DNA of 64,000 bases from Artemisia argyi (GCA_030686995.1 CM060691.1:95312743-95376742), one strand, 5' to 3'; positions 10,326 to 21,243 are shown, numbered from the stretch's first letter. The notes: a model not told the origin generated them from the sequence alone. Made by a program: numbers and translations.

Positions 10326-11165
10326 ATACTCGTGGCTGTTGACTATTTGTCAAAATGGGTTGAAGTGAAAGCTTTACCCACAAATGATGCCTGAGTTGTT
10401 GTGAAGTTTATAAAAGCTCTTTTTGCTCGATTTGGAACTCCACGTGCTATTATCAGTGATCGTGGTAGGCATTTTTGCAATGGCAAATTCAATTAAGTCA
10501 TGCAAAAGTATGGTGTAACTCACCGTCTTTCTACTGCGTACCACCCACAAACAAGTGGACAAGTACAAGTTTCCAATCGAGGAATTAAGATAATCTTGGA
10601 AAGAACCGTTGGTGAAAATCGTGCATCGTGGTCGGATAATTAGATGATGCACTCTGGGCTTTCCGTACAGCATACAAAACACCCATCGGGTGTACGCCTT
10701 ACAAACTTGTGTACAGGAAAGCGTGTCATCTTCCGATCGAGCTTGAGCACAAAGTCTATTGGGCCCTCAAGCATGCAAATTTTGACCTCCAAACTGCGGG
10801 TGCTCATCGCAAAAGTTCAAATGAATGAATTAAATGAATTGCGTGATCAAGCTTACGAGAACTCTTTGATCTATAAGGAAAAGACAAAGAAGATTCATGA
10901 CTCAAAAATCAAGAACCGCGTTTTCAACGTTGGTGATCAAGTCCTTCTTTTCAACTCTAGACTCAAGATCTTCTCGGGAAAACTAAAGACCCGTCGGACT
11001 GGTCCATTCACTATCGCAAAGGTTTATCCTTATGGCACCGTTGAATTATCTCAAAATGATGGACCGAATTTAAAAGTGAATGGGCATTGTTTGATACACT
11101 ACTTTGGAGAGGACATACCATCCATAGTTGTCCCTGATCTCCAAACTTTCCCTAAGAACCAATGA
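10326..11165 (+). pseudogene. Ath-A integrase core and C-terminus, several stops
   Basis: Continuation of integrase: [13 protein letters not shown], then TGA at 10392-10394 (Ath-B has CGA), IISDRGRHFC (second Asp), a TAA near 10495, and [14 protein letters not shown], where the catalytic Glu expected after GQ.E is Val. Frameshifts follow near 10635 and 10810. The C-terminal part ends in [39 protein letters not shown] and TFPKNQ with a stop at 11163-11165. It is clearly dead. Native Athila pol ends at the same place, just before the conserved hairpin. Confidence 0.88.
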
Positions 11166-11434
11166 ATTTGGGGATCGAGCCAAGCTAGCGACTCGATAAA
11201 CAAAAACAGTAGCATAAACATGGGTTTTCACTCATGTCTCTGACTTCTTTCTATTTTCTAACACCCTAGTGTGGGGGAGTGGCCGTTCCCTGCTGCTGTT
11301 TTGCAATGTATATATCTTTGAAAAAAAATGTGTGTTTGTATGTATATATAAATAAAGTGAAAAATGATATTTCCACAGTTAGCTTATAATATTATCTTTT
11401 TACGTTCAAAGAGTCGACATAATAGCTGGGACTT

Positions 11435-11456
11435 TGAATATTGAGGACAATATTCA
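11435..11456 (+). other. Conserved hairpin, AGGA loop
   Basis: TGAATATTG-AGGA-CAATATTCA: a perfect 9-bp stem and 4-base loop, followed by TCTAAGTGTGGGGGG. Equivalent hairpins occur in Ath-B, NA-1 and NA-2. Confidence 0.85.
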
Positions 11457-11539
11457 ATTCTAAGTGTGGGGGGCGGGGGGAGGGAAATTCTAGCGAATTT
11501 CATCACATTATACCTTCTAGTACCCCCGTTTTTGGCCCA

Positions 11540-11544
<5 letters not shown>

Positions 11545-11586
<42 letters not shown>
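11545..11586 (+). repeat. Poly-A tract (42 A)
   Basis: Uninterrupted A-run in the Ath-A 3' UTR. The length in the assembly may be unreliable. Confidence 0.9.
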
Positions 11587-11589
<3 letters not shown>

Positions 11590-11605
11590 CTTTTTTCAAA
11601 ATTTT

Positions 11606-12050
11606 AATGGTTATCAGTCCACCATGTCTAAAAGACAGAAGGATTGGCTAATCCAGGAGCAAACGGCTCTTGGTAAAGATATATCAAATCCGTTTATTGC
11701 TGACAATTTGCCCAAAATTGTATGGTGTTCAACTCACCAAATCTTAAAAAGTAAAAAAGTTGGCTAGCCCGCAAGGTTATGGCTTGTGGTAAAGGCATTG
11801 GAAAGCTATAATTGGTAATCAACTCACCAAGATGATGACTGTATTCCTTCAAAGAGTTGGCTAGTCCAGAAGCAAACGGCTTCTGGTAAAGACAAATCAA
11901 ATCCGTTGATAACTTGTGGTTTGCTCAAAATCATATGGTTATCGGTGTACCATGGTTCTTACTTGAACTGAAACATTTGGCTACTCCAGAAGTAATGGCT
12001 TTTGGTAAAGAGACTTCAAATCCATTAAGTTTTCATAAAAGATTGCTAGG
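11606..12050 (+). repeat. Four ~110-bp tandem repeats shared with Cop-1
   Basis: Units begin near 11606, 11724, 11812 and 11939. Each carries TTGGCTA, an AAGCAAACGGCT or related word, TGGTAAAG and (in three units) TCAAATCC. Unit 3 (11812-11938) is closest to the copia repeats at 1244-1474 read on their minus strand. Confidence 0.85.
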
Positions 12051-12063
12051 GACTAGCAATAGT

Positions 12064-12077
12064 TTAGTGTGGGGGAT
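12064..12077 (+). other. Polypurine tract of Ath-A
   Basis: TTAGTGTGGGGGAT directly before the LTR start TGATGAG. This is the purine-rich primer site for plus-strand DNA synthesis. Confidence 0.75.
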
Positions 12078-12078
12078 T

Positions 12079-12100
12079 GATGAGTGTGTAAATACTCATC
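12079..12100 (+). other. LTR-terminal hairpin of Ath-A
   Basis: GATGAGT and ACTCATC, a 7-bp perfect stem starting one base inside the LTR. The Ath-B and NA-5 LTRs begin with hairpins of different sequence. Confidence 0.75.
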
Positions 12101-13003
12101 ATTTTTATCGTATCTGAACTGCCAAAACATCCAAAAACACTAAAAAATGCATCAAAATACATAAATTATCCCAGGGATTGTGTTTTATATGTTTCGGATG
12201 CAAAATGTTTAAAAACAGATGAAAAACGAACAAAGTTTGCAAAATTGGCAGTTTCAGTCCCCTAACTTTAAAAAAATTGACAAATCTAGTCCCTGAAGGT
12301 TTAAAATGAATGAAAAGTCAACATTAGTCCATGGGTAATCAAACTTATTCACTTTTAGTCCCTAGATGAAAGTTTTCTTAAAATGGTAACTTTTACCCCT
12401 AAAGTTTCAAAATTGGCAAAATTTGTCCCTGGGTATTCTCAAAATAGAAAATGTCAAAAATCACCCTTGTACTATTCACATATGTCAAATTTGGTCCTTA
12501 TATCAACTTTGGGAATTTGGTAGAAAAGGCCCTCCAATTTTAGAAAATTACACCTTTGGTCCTTGTTATTATTTCTACAAAACCAAACGGACCAAGTGTA
12601 TTCCATAAATCCAAATCCACAACAAACACCCTAAACCAACAACAGCCAACCACTTTGCTGGTCCAAACCCCTCACCAGCCCACCTCCCATTTTAATATTA
12701 AACTCAGTCAAACAACACCCTTTGACCCTCCATCCACCTCACCTCCACACGCGTGAGCCCTGCAAACACCCTGCAATCTCCATCATAACCAAACCCACTT
12801 CCCCCTACTCCATCATCATACCTACTCCAAACCAAACACCTCAGTCCAAATATCTCACCTTGGCACAAGTTATCAGAAGAAAGAAGCCAAAATTGGTTTT
12901 GGCGCCAAAATTGAGGAAGGGTCAAGATTGAAGCTCTCTCATCCTGTGGCTCTAAATGAAAGTGGGAAACACTCAGAGGGGTTCACAAACCCTAGAAGAC
13001 CCC

Positions 13004-13010
13004 TATATAA
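13004..13010 (+). promoter_or_regulatory. TATA box of Ath-A LTR
   Basis: TATATAA following CCCC, preceded by a C-rich region about 930 bases into the LTR. It would place transcription start near 13040. Confidence 0.5.
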
Positions 13011-13333
13011 CGAAAGAGATGCTGTGGAGTGAGGAGTTAGTCATTTTTAGTTTAATTTTTGGCCATTTGTTATAATTTCCATTTTCTAGTTGTAAAATTT
13101 AATCCTAAGTTGTCATTCTAAGACTTTCAGATTGTGTTGAAGTTATTTTAATAAGAAAAGTAAGATGTTTTGTCCAATTTTCATTTGTGCCAATTTTATT
13201 TCAAATTTCGTATTAAGTTATTTATGGGTAAAAGTTGTTTTCTAGTGCTCCATTAAGCTCACTTTAGCATATTAATAAGGTTTGTGAAGCTTATCAAGCA
13301 TGAAACCTCAGTTCAATATAAAATCAGAAATTA

Positions 13334-13334
<1 letters not shown>

Positions 13335-13373
<39 letters not shown>
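13335..13373 (+). repeat. Poly-A tract (39 A)
   Basis: Homopolymer inside the Ath-A LTR. Confidence 0.9.
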
Positions 13374-13376
<3 letters not shown>

Positions 13377-15942
13377 AGTAAAAATAAAAAAAATAATTAA
13401 ATAAATGAAAAAGACAATCATGGAGCAGGGTAAGTGGTGGATGGCCCTGGTTTAGAGCTACTTGGGAAGCAATAGGTTTGATATTTTGGTCCTTGGTTAA
13501 TGTGGATTGGCAGGACTGCACATTGTGAGTTCTTAATTCAATTTTCACATCTCCTGTAGCATTGCTTGTTGTATGTTAATTTTTGCTTAACTCAGCTTAT
13601 TAGTGGTATTTATGGTATATTAAATCTAGTTTAGCATAATAGTTACAATTTTAATAACATTTACATAAAAATCAAATCACACTGTCTCATTAGGCCATTT
13701 ATTGATATTTATGGTTTTGTTGGTCCATGGGTATTTATGTCTGAGTTTCTGTGTTTGAACGAGGTTAATACATCACAAGGCATGCTAAAATTGAGATTTC
13801 ATGGTTCAAATCAGTTAGTTGCTTCTAAAATCTCAAAACAGACAACATTAAAGGAGTGTTTGGATCTGTATGCAAGTCTTTGTATAAGCCTTTTTTGCTT
13901 GTTGTTCTTTGTTGGTACATGACACCTTAAGTCCCAACAGGCCATTGCATTCATAAAAAACAAGGTTCAATTGGAAAAAAGTCAGCATGATCTTTATACT
14001 CTCTTAATTAACTAACTGTTAAGGGTTAGGGGTAGTGGAATCATCATTTTGGTTTAGAAATAGCTCACTTAGCTTATTTTGGTTTCCTTTAAGTTCAAAT
14101 CATCTTATTCAGTTCATAGATTAGATCCAAAACTCACACAAGTCAAAGTGCTTCAAAAAGATAAAAAGTCAAAATTGCATTTTAGTCAGAATCCCATTTT
14201 TAGGGAGAATTTTCTTGATTTTTGTGCTTAGAATCAGGGCTTGAAATTTGTTGTGATAGAAATATACCACCTAATCTTCAAAATCCCACTGTTAGCTTAT
14301 TTTTATGATTTTTTTGTTAGCTTATATGATAGCTCAAAAAAGGCTGCAGGGCAGTGTCATGCCCTGCACCAGGGCACCCAAGTATTCCACCCAATTTCAA
14401 TAAGCCCTCCTGACTTTATTAGTGGGCCCCACAGGGTAACTCATGGTTTTTGGAGAGCTTATCATTGTAGCTTATCTGTTTGGTGCTTATCTTGAGCTTA
14501 GGTAACCTTGCCCATAGCTTTTTACAACCATTTTTGTTGTCTGATTTTATGAAGTCTCCCCTGAACTTGTCATGTATGGCTTAATTTACAAGCTGTTTTC
14601 TAGCTTATTAATGGGTCCCTCCTCCTGAGCCTTAGCTTTTTGGGATGCCTCTCAGGCCATCTTATTGGATCAGCTTCAAGTTTGGGCTTCCAAGTTCACT
14701 AGTGGGCCTCACAGGCTTACTTTATGGCCCATTTTTGGCCTGAAATTAGTAATCAGATTTGGATTTTGGCCTGAGCTAATTTGTTTATTGCCTGAGCTCA
14801 TTCCTGTCATTTTAGCTTATTCCTAGTTTATTTAACTTGTTGTAGCTTATTTTACTCAGTGGCACCTTATTGTAGCTTTTTAAGTCGCTTTTTCACCACT
14901 CATAGTCCTAATAAGCTTGAATTGCTATCTGCCATACTTGTAAGCTCACCATCTGCTTATTATAAGCTTCCAACCATTTTGTCTTTTTTAAAGTTTGTCA
15001 TTTTAAGTATATAAATAGTTGTGTAAAAGAAAAATTAGAAAAAACCAAAAATAAATAAAGTGATTGCTTATATTTAAGCCCTTTGGCTTATTTTTCTACT
15101 TATTTATAAGCATTTCTTAATTTTAAATTTTTATTAGGTTCCTGACACCTTTTAGTAATTTTAGGAATTTTTTCAGATTTTTCTCACTTGATTTAGTAAT
15201 TTTTATAATTTAATTTAGTTTAAATTAATTAAATAATTAGTTTTAATTAGTAATGATTAATTAAAAAGTAGAAGAAATAGATTTTCTGTTTTAAAATTAG
15301 TTTTATAATATTTTAGATTTTTCAAAATTTAATTTTCATCTTTCTAGCTTAATTTCATAATTAATTGTAATTTAGTATAATCTAGTTAATTAAAAAGTAA
15401 TTAATAATTAGTAATTAATTAAATAGTGTAAAAATTAATTTTCTTTCTCTAAAAATTTTCTTTTATCATTAAGATTGTAAAAATATAATTTTCATATTCG
15501 TAAGACTTTATGTGCTCATGTTTCACTTTTTATATTGCGAGTTCACGTTTATTTTAAATTCAAACGCGCGTTTTTAGGTTTAACTCACGTTTTTAGGTTA
15601 TCTGATCATCAGTAATTGTTAATAAAGTGTTTCTAAGTTATTCTCAATCATAATCTCGTAAGTGTAATCATAATAATCAAATTCCTTACCCTTCTGTTAA
15701 ATCACACGATCACTTTAAACGTTTTCAAATACAATTGCACACCTCGCTGGGACATAACGACCCGGGGATTCACTGTACTCCTTGGTTAGTTGGTCTGAGA
15801 CGTTTGACTTGGTTGACCATTTACCTGGTTAATTTAGTTGACCGTTCAGGACCAATCAACAAGCTAGGGCTCAACAAGCCTGGTCAAGTCAGAATATTTA
15901 TTCCTACTCTCACCAATAGGAAAGTCAAACAAGGTGTCAAAT

Positions 15943-16189
<247 letters not shown>

Positions 16190-16193
<4 letters not shown>

Positions 16194-16621
16194 TGGTGGA
16201 AAAAAGGAGTTGCGCAAGTAAACAGCTCAGATGAAAGTGTCAGGTCAAATCGAAACGAAGATTTACCCCCCAGACTAAAGTGAAACATTGTCCTCAATTT
16301 TTTAAGGGTAAAGGTAATCCTACCTAATATCTAAGGCCGTTTATTAAGTATGCCAAGAGATAAACGTTAGTCGATAAGATTTTGGATATGGTGAATTTAT
16401 GAAAGAGCAGCGAAGAATGAGACTCGAGTGGAGAGAACGACAAAACACGAGCACGAAAGTCCTCAATCTTCGGGGAAATTCCTGGACATTCACAAACAAC
16501 AACGAAAACACGAGTTTGGAAAGGGTCGCCCCCTTTCCATCACGTTATTTAAGAAATAAGAAATTTAAGAAGATAAAATAGGATAAGCATGGGGTGCCTC
16601 CCATGAAGCGCTTGTTTTTGT
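16190..16621 (-). other. Ath-B 3' untranslated region
   Basis: No gene seen. On the minus strand it carries AACAAAAACAAGCGCTTC and GGGAGGCACCCCATG (about 16588-16624) and the AGGA-loop hairpin with a G-rich stretch (16262-16302). The polypurine tract and 3' LTR expected further left are absent. Confidence 0.7.
16283..16302 (-). other. Conserved hairpin, AGGA loop, Ath-B copy
   Basis: Minus strand AAAAATTG-AGGA-CAATGTTT, an 8-bp stem with one mismatch, followed by CACTTTAGTCTGGGGGG. Confidence 0.7.
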
Positions 16622-17591
16622 TCACCGAGTCACATGAGCTTGACTCGATCCCCGAATATAATTGTCCTTGGGGAAAGTTTGGAGATCCGGGACAACCATG
16701 GGTGGTATGTCCCCTCCAAAATAGTGTTTGAGACGATGACCATTCACCTTAAAGTTGGGACCATCGGGTTGAGCTAAATCGACGGTTCCATAAGGGAAAA
16801 CTTGGGTAATGGTGAATGGTCCAGACCAATGGGGGTTTAACTTGCCCGAGAATATCTTCAATCGAGAATTGGAAAGGACTCGATCACCAACGTTGAAAAC
16901 GCGGTCTTTAATTTTAGCATCATGAATCCTCTTCGTTTTCTCTTTGTAGATCAAAGAATTCTCATAAGCCTGATCAGAAGCTCAGTCAATTCATTCAATT
17001 GAACTTTACGATGATCATCCGCGGTTTTGAGATCAAAATTGGCATGTTTTAAGGCCCAGTAGGCCTTGTGCTCAAGTTCAAAGTGCAAATGGCACGCCTT
17101 CCTGTAAACCAGCTTGTAAGGAGTGCACCCAATGGGTGTTTTATAAGCGGTCCGGAAAGCCCATAATGCATCATCTAACTTATCAGCCCATGAAGCACGA
17201 TGTTCTCCTACGGTCCTTTCTAAGATTCATTTCAATCCACGATTGGACACCTCAACTTGACCGCTTGTTTGCGGATGATAAGCAGTAGAAAGACGACGTG
17301 TGACACCTTATTTAAGCATAACTTTAGCAAATTGGTCATTACAGAAATGGGTCCCACGATTACTTATAATAGCACAATGTGCACCAAATCAGCAAAGAGA
17401 CTTTTCAGAAATTTCACAACAACTCGGGCGTCATTAGTGGGGAGCGCCTTCGCTTCAACCCATTTCGACAAGTAATCGACGGCCACGAGTATATACTTAT
17501 TTCCTCTAGATGACGGGAATGGTCCCATGAAATTGATACCCCAAACGTCAAAGATCTCATAAACTTGGATAGCATTTTGAGGCATCTCATC
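16622..17591 (-). pseudogene. Ath-B integrase, C-terminal part
   Basis: From the NA-1 junction at 17591 the frame reads [20 protein letters not shown] (first catalytic Asp replaced by Asn), [20 protein letters not shown] and [16 protein letters not shown], then is frameshifted near 17380. The middle is recognisable in other frames (second Asp region about 17340, [17 protein letters not shown] about 17170). The last 110 residues (16954-16622) include MIYKEKTKRIHDAKIKDRVF, RLKIFSGKLNPHWSGPFTI and PPMVVPDLQTFPKD. The stop at 16622 lies in the conserved stop-proximal hairpin region. The N-terminal half continues at 24259-25059 beyond NA-1. Confidence 0.9.
16626..16647 (-). other. Stop-proximal hairpin of Ath-B
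   Basis: CGAGTCA and TGACTCG, a perfect 7-bp stem with an 8-base loop, overlapping the last codons of pol and followed on the minus strand by AACAAAAACAAGCGCTTC. The same arrangement follows the last ORF of NA-1 and NA-2. Confidence 0.8.
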
Positions 17592-17797
17592 TGATGAGGC
17601 GAAAAATGATCCGTTTTTAGGGGGTCATTTAAGCCCGAATTCGAATTTATTTGATCAAATATTGCCCTAAATCGCTCCTTTTGTGATTTTAGGTACTTTG
17701 GGAGTGAAATCTGGAAAAGGAAGCAATTCGGACGTTTTTGGAGCATAAAAGTGAAGAAAACGCCAAAGTCTTAATTTTCCATGCTGGGAACAGTAGG

Positions 17798-18016
17798 TGA
17801 CGGCGTCAAGAGCAACTACCTGACGGCGTCAAGAGCAAAATTCCATGACGGTCCAGTAGAGATTTGACGGCATCATGAAGGTAGGGCGTCAAGAGTAAAA
17901 ATCATGACGGCCTGGAAATGATTAAGTCTTGACGGCGTCAAATGTAGATCAAGGCAGTCCGAGAATAGTTTTGGCGGCGAGGTGACGGCGTCACAAGATT
18001 TGTCTTGACGCCGTCA
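17798..18016 (+). promoter_or_regulatory. TGACGGCGTCA palindrome array in NA-1 U3
   Basis: Five perfect copies of the 11-base palindrome (17798, 17821, 17930, 17983, 18006), one single-mismatch copy (17865) and further TGACG or CGTCA half-sites (17846, 17887, 17905) in 219 bp, ending 12 bases before the TATA box. TGACG is the core bound by plant TGA-type bZIP factors in as-1 elements. The regulatory role is inferred. Confidence 0.75.
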
Positions 18017-18028
18017 GCCCCCTTTTCC

Positions 18029-18036
18029 TATATATA
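18029..18036 (+). promoter_or_regulatory. TATA box of NA-1 5' LTR
   Basis: TATATATA after a C-rich stretch. The copy in the 3' LTR is at 23267-23274. Confidence 0.7.
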
Positions 18037-19005
18037 GTTTTCTAATTTTTCACATTTAAAGAGAGAAGTTTTGGGAGAAAACTTAAGTACGATTTTGGTG
18101 TAACTTTACAGGTTTTTCAAGGGTTCCAACCCCTTGATACCTTGCATGTGTAATCAAGATAAGTGTTCATTTAATTCAATCAATATGTCTATGTGTTGGT
18201 TGTCTATATCTTGTTCTTGTCTTAATTTCATCATGCTAGGCTAGATCCATCTTGTGTTTGCTTAGATCTAATGAAACCTAGATGTTGATTATGTGTTGAT
18301 TACTTGTTTATTCTTGTCTTGGATGAATGATTTATATGTTAGGCTTAAGAAAACTGGCAGATCTCTAATTGGTAACATGCTTGAACGTCTTAAGAAACAT
18401 GAACCGACGCGCACTAGGTCTTTATTGGTTGTATTTAATGCATGAGCCACTGTTTACAATCCCTATAGTTGTGCTGGGCATGGTGTGTAGGAGGAGATAA
18501 GAGCTCATAGAATTGGGGAGTTAAGTGTGCCACCCCATGAATGGTATTAAGGAATACGATCCGTCATCCATGCAATTATAACAAGTAATTAACGTGTAAA
18601 AGATGTCTAGGGAGTAGTGAAATCTAAGTAAACACATTTTCTCCAATTACTGCTCACAACTTTAGTATAATTTAGTTTATTTTCATTTTTAGTATTTTAT
18701 TTTGATTGCATCTTAGTATTGGGTTAGTTGAATAGCAACTAATTCCGCCCAAATCCTTCAAACCTGAGATTTTAAATTGCTTTCTAAAAAAATATAAAAA
18801 TACAAAAATAATCTTCCCTCACCTTTAGAACTAGTATTTAGGCTTTCTAATCCTAGCGACACTATTCCTAGCTGAACGATCAATCCCCCGGTACTTGTCA
18901 CTATACTATACTACAACGATCAGGTACACTGCCTGGTGGGGGTTGTAAGCTTCTCAAGATCCCTTGAGAGGTAAAGCCTGGTGCGATTCCCACGTATCAA
19001 GTTTT

Positions 19006-19023
19006 TGGCGCCGCAACATGGGG
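19006..19023 (+). other. NA-1 primer-binding site, Asp-tRNA type
   Basis: TGGCGCCGCAACATGGGG six bases after the LTR end. It resembles the Athila primer-binding site (TGGCGCCGTTGCCGGGGA) with several changes in the second half. Confidence 0.8.
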
Positions 19024-19134
19024 AATAGTTATTTTCTAGGTTAGAAATTCTTTTTATTAGGTCTACTTGCTAGATTCCTTTCTAGTAAGATTTTATTTTT
19101 ATTTTTGTAGGATTCCTTTAGTCTATCTTTTTCT

Positions 19135-20409
19135 TTGTGCCCTTTGATTGTAAAACCATTTTCATTTGTCTTCATGACGGATGAGATTCCATTTAGATCA
19201 TTAACAATAGAGGAACAATTAGTTTACTCGGATAGATTTGCTTCCTGTTGTTCCAATGAATTTTTAAGTGATCTTAGATACATACAAGAAGAGATGAGTG
19301 TAAAATTTCATAGGTTTGATGACTTATGCGCATGTGTGGCCTATATTAAACAATCATTGTTAGGATCAATTCCTTTTAGTAAGACCCTTTGGAAAAAATT
19401 TTGAGGAAAGCCTCTAACCGTGAACCATGAGTTCAATGATCTGATGGGTTTGTATGCATCACAACTTGAGGAAACAATTAAGGAGGATTTAGCCGAACAT
19501 GATCATATTGAGCAAAAAGATGAATCCTTTAGGCAAATTGAACATTGTAATCAAGTTATTGAGGAAGGTTCTTATGAATCAGACTTAGAACTTGAAATGG
19601 CTAGAGAAGGATTTGAGATACTTAGCAACATGTTTAGGTTAGATTCTACTAAAACACGTGATGAGCATATAGGTGATGTTGAGAAAAGGAAGGATGAGGT
19701 AAATAACACAAACCTACAAAGTACCCCACAACTTCCACCATCACTTGAGGAATACACACCACCCGTGACTTACCCGGAAGAAGTAGACGAGACTATAGGA
19801 GCCCCAATAGAGGTAGAACCCTTGGACCAAACACAACTAGAGGATATAGGTTTGAATACTTATAATGATAACCTTACTCTTAGTTCTAGGGAAGTTCCTA
19901 GTTTTGATGAACCGGAGCCTCAACCAAAACCGTTACCTAATCTTCCATCCTTGGATGAAAATTTAGGAATTAAAATAGGTTCCGATCCACCCATCAAACC
20001 ATATTATCCGGGTAGTCTTAGGATAAAGGTAGTGGAGTCTAAGCCTTGCAGAGAGGAAACCAATATAGGAGTGGAAAATGACCTTACATGCTTACATCAC
20101 CCATTTATGAGTGATCATAAGAAACATTATGGGTTTAAACCGGGTTTATTAGGTCAAGATGGATCCCCAACTAGTAATCTCTTGAAGTTGATTGAAAATG
20201 ATCCCTTTCTAGGAGAAAATCTTAATCCACCCATTAACCCGATTGAATTAGGTAAGGTTATGATGATAGGAACACAGCCCTTTGAGCATATAATTCACTC
20301 ACCCCCTTCACCTCACGTGGCATATTTCCACCCTAAGGGTGTGTATCACTACTTCCACCCGCACTTAATTCAAAGTGTAAGGGAAACCTCCCCTATTTCC
20401 GTTAAATAA
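19135..20409 (+). pseudogene. NA-1 acidic ORF of unknown function, one stop
   Basis: A 425-codon frame interrupted by a single TGA at 19402-19404, with the same frame resuming directly (GKPLTVNHEFNDLMGLYAS). Not recognised as gag or pol: no zinc knuckle, DTG, YxDD or DDE. The middle is strongly acidic (EDLAEHDHIEQKDESF, LELEMAREGFEIL), then proline-rich (TPPVTYPEEVDETIG, EPQPKPLPNLPSLD). The C-terminus HVAYFHPKGVYHYFHPHLIQ is conserved in NA-2. I recall similar Asteraceae sequences with GVENDLTCLHHP, but no function. The stop at 20407-20409 is followed after five bases by a hairpin. Without the TGA it could encode a ~49 kDa protein. Confidence 0.75.
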
Positions 20410-20414
20410 GGGTA

Positions 20415-20450
20415 GAGTCAGGCTCGTGACTCGAACAAAAACAAGCGCTT
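20415..20450 (+). other. Stop-proximal hairpin and A-rich block, NA-1
   Basis: GAGTCA-GGCTCG-TGACTC (20415-20432), then AACAAAAACAAGCGCTT (20434-20450) and GGGAGGCAACCCATG. It is nearly identical to NA-2 and close to Ath-B. Confidence 0.85.
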
Positions 20451-21223
20451 CTTGGGAGGCAACCCATGTTTTGTGTGTTTTTATTTGTTTGTTTGTTTGC
20501 TTGATTGATTTTATTCGTTTCCGTATGCATGTTTTATTTTTATTGTTGGTAGATCATGTTTCTAAACTAAATAGTGGAAATACTTTACTTTGTTGTTTTG
20601 GCCTAGTCTTAACTCCACCTAAAAGTATTTTTGCAAAAGATAAGTGTAAGGGGAAACCCCAAATATGTTTTCAAGAAACAAACCGATCATGATTTTCCAC
20701 AATATTAAATGAACATGTATATTCGTATTTGTTAGAGTCAAATGCTTGTATTGAGTCATAATGAAGTTTTGCAGGATTTTCCAGGAAGTAGGACCAAGTT
20801 TTTCCAGAAAAAACATAAGAATTTCTGCAGGTCACTTCTGACGGCGTCAAGTGTAAAAATCTGGAAATTTTACCGGTTTTGTTTTTTCTAACGGAGTCTT
20901 ATGGTTTTTGTGAATTATTAAGTTTTATAATCTCCAGGAGATCTGTAAACTTCATTCCACAAGCATTATATCTTATCTTGTTTTCTAGGATTTAGTAACT
21001 TATATAGGATGCCGCCGATTTTACGCGAGGTTGTCTTGTCTATTTTATCAGGTTTTACAGGTTATGTATGACAAGAAGATGATTTATATTCTGGAAGCGA
21101 AGCTTTGATTGTTCATTTTCTTGGAGGAAGATTTAACCTGGCCACCTTATTATCCATACCGAGTGAATCAGGGGAGTATTTGATTTCATTCATTTTACTT
21201 TTTCACTTTTACATTCTTTACTT

Positions 21224-21243
21224 GAACATTGGGGACAATGTTC
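21224..21243 (+). other. Conserved hairpin, GGGA loop, NA-1 copy
   Basis: GAACATTG-GGGA-CAATGTTC, a perfect 8-bp stem, followed by ATCTTAAGTGTAAGGGG. Relative to Ath-A, stem position 4 is changed on both sides (T-A to C-G). Confidence 0.85.

Larger units (their letters stand above)
11166..12063 (+). other. Ath-A 3' untranslated region
   Basis: No supportable ORF. Contents: an imperfect stop-proximal hairpin (11175-11196), three AGTGTGGGGG words (11268, 11462 and 12066 at the LTR), a hairpin with AGGA loop (11435-11456), a 42-A homopolymer (11545-11586) and about four ~110 bp repeats (11606-12050). Athila elements often have a long region here, sometimes with an env-like ORF. None is visible. 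Confidence 0.75.
17592..18999 (+). repeat. NA-1 5' LTR
   Basis: 1408 bp. U3 holds the palindrome array (17798-18016), then TATA (18029-18036). The remaining ~950 bp are R-U5 and have no ORF. Confidence 0.95.
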
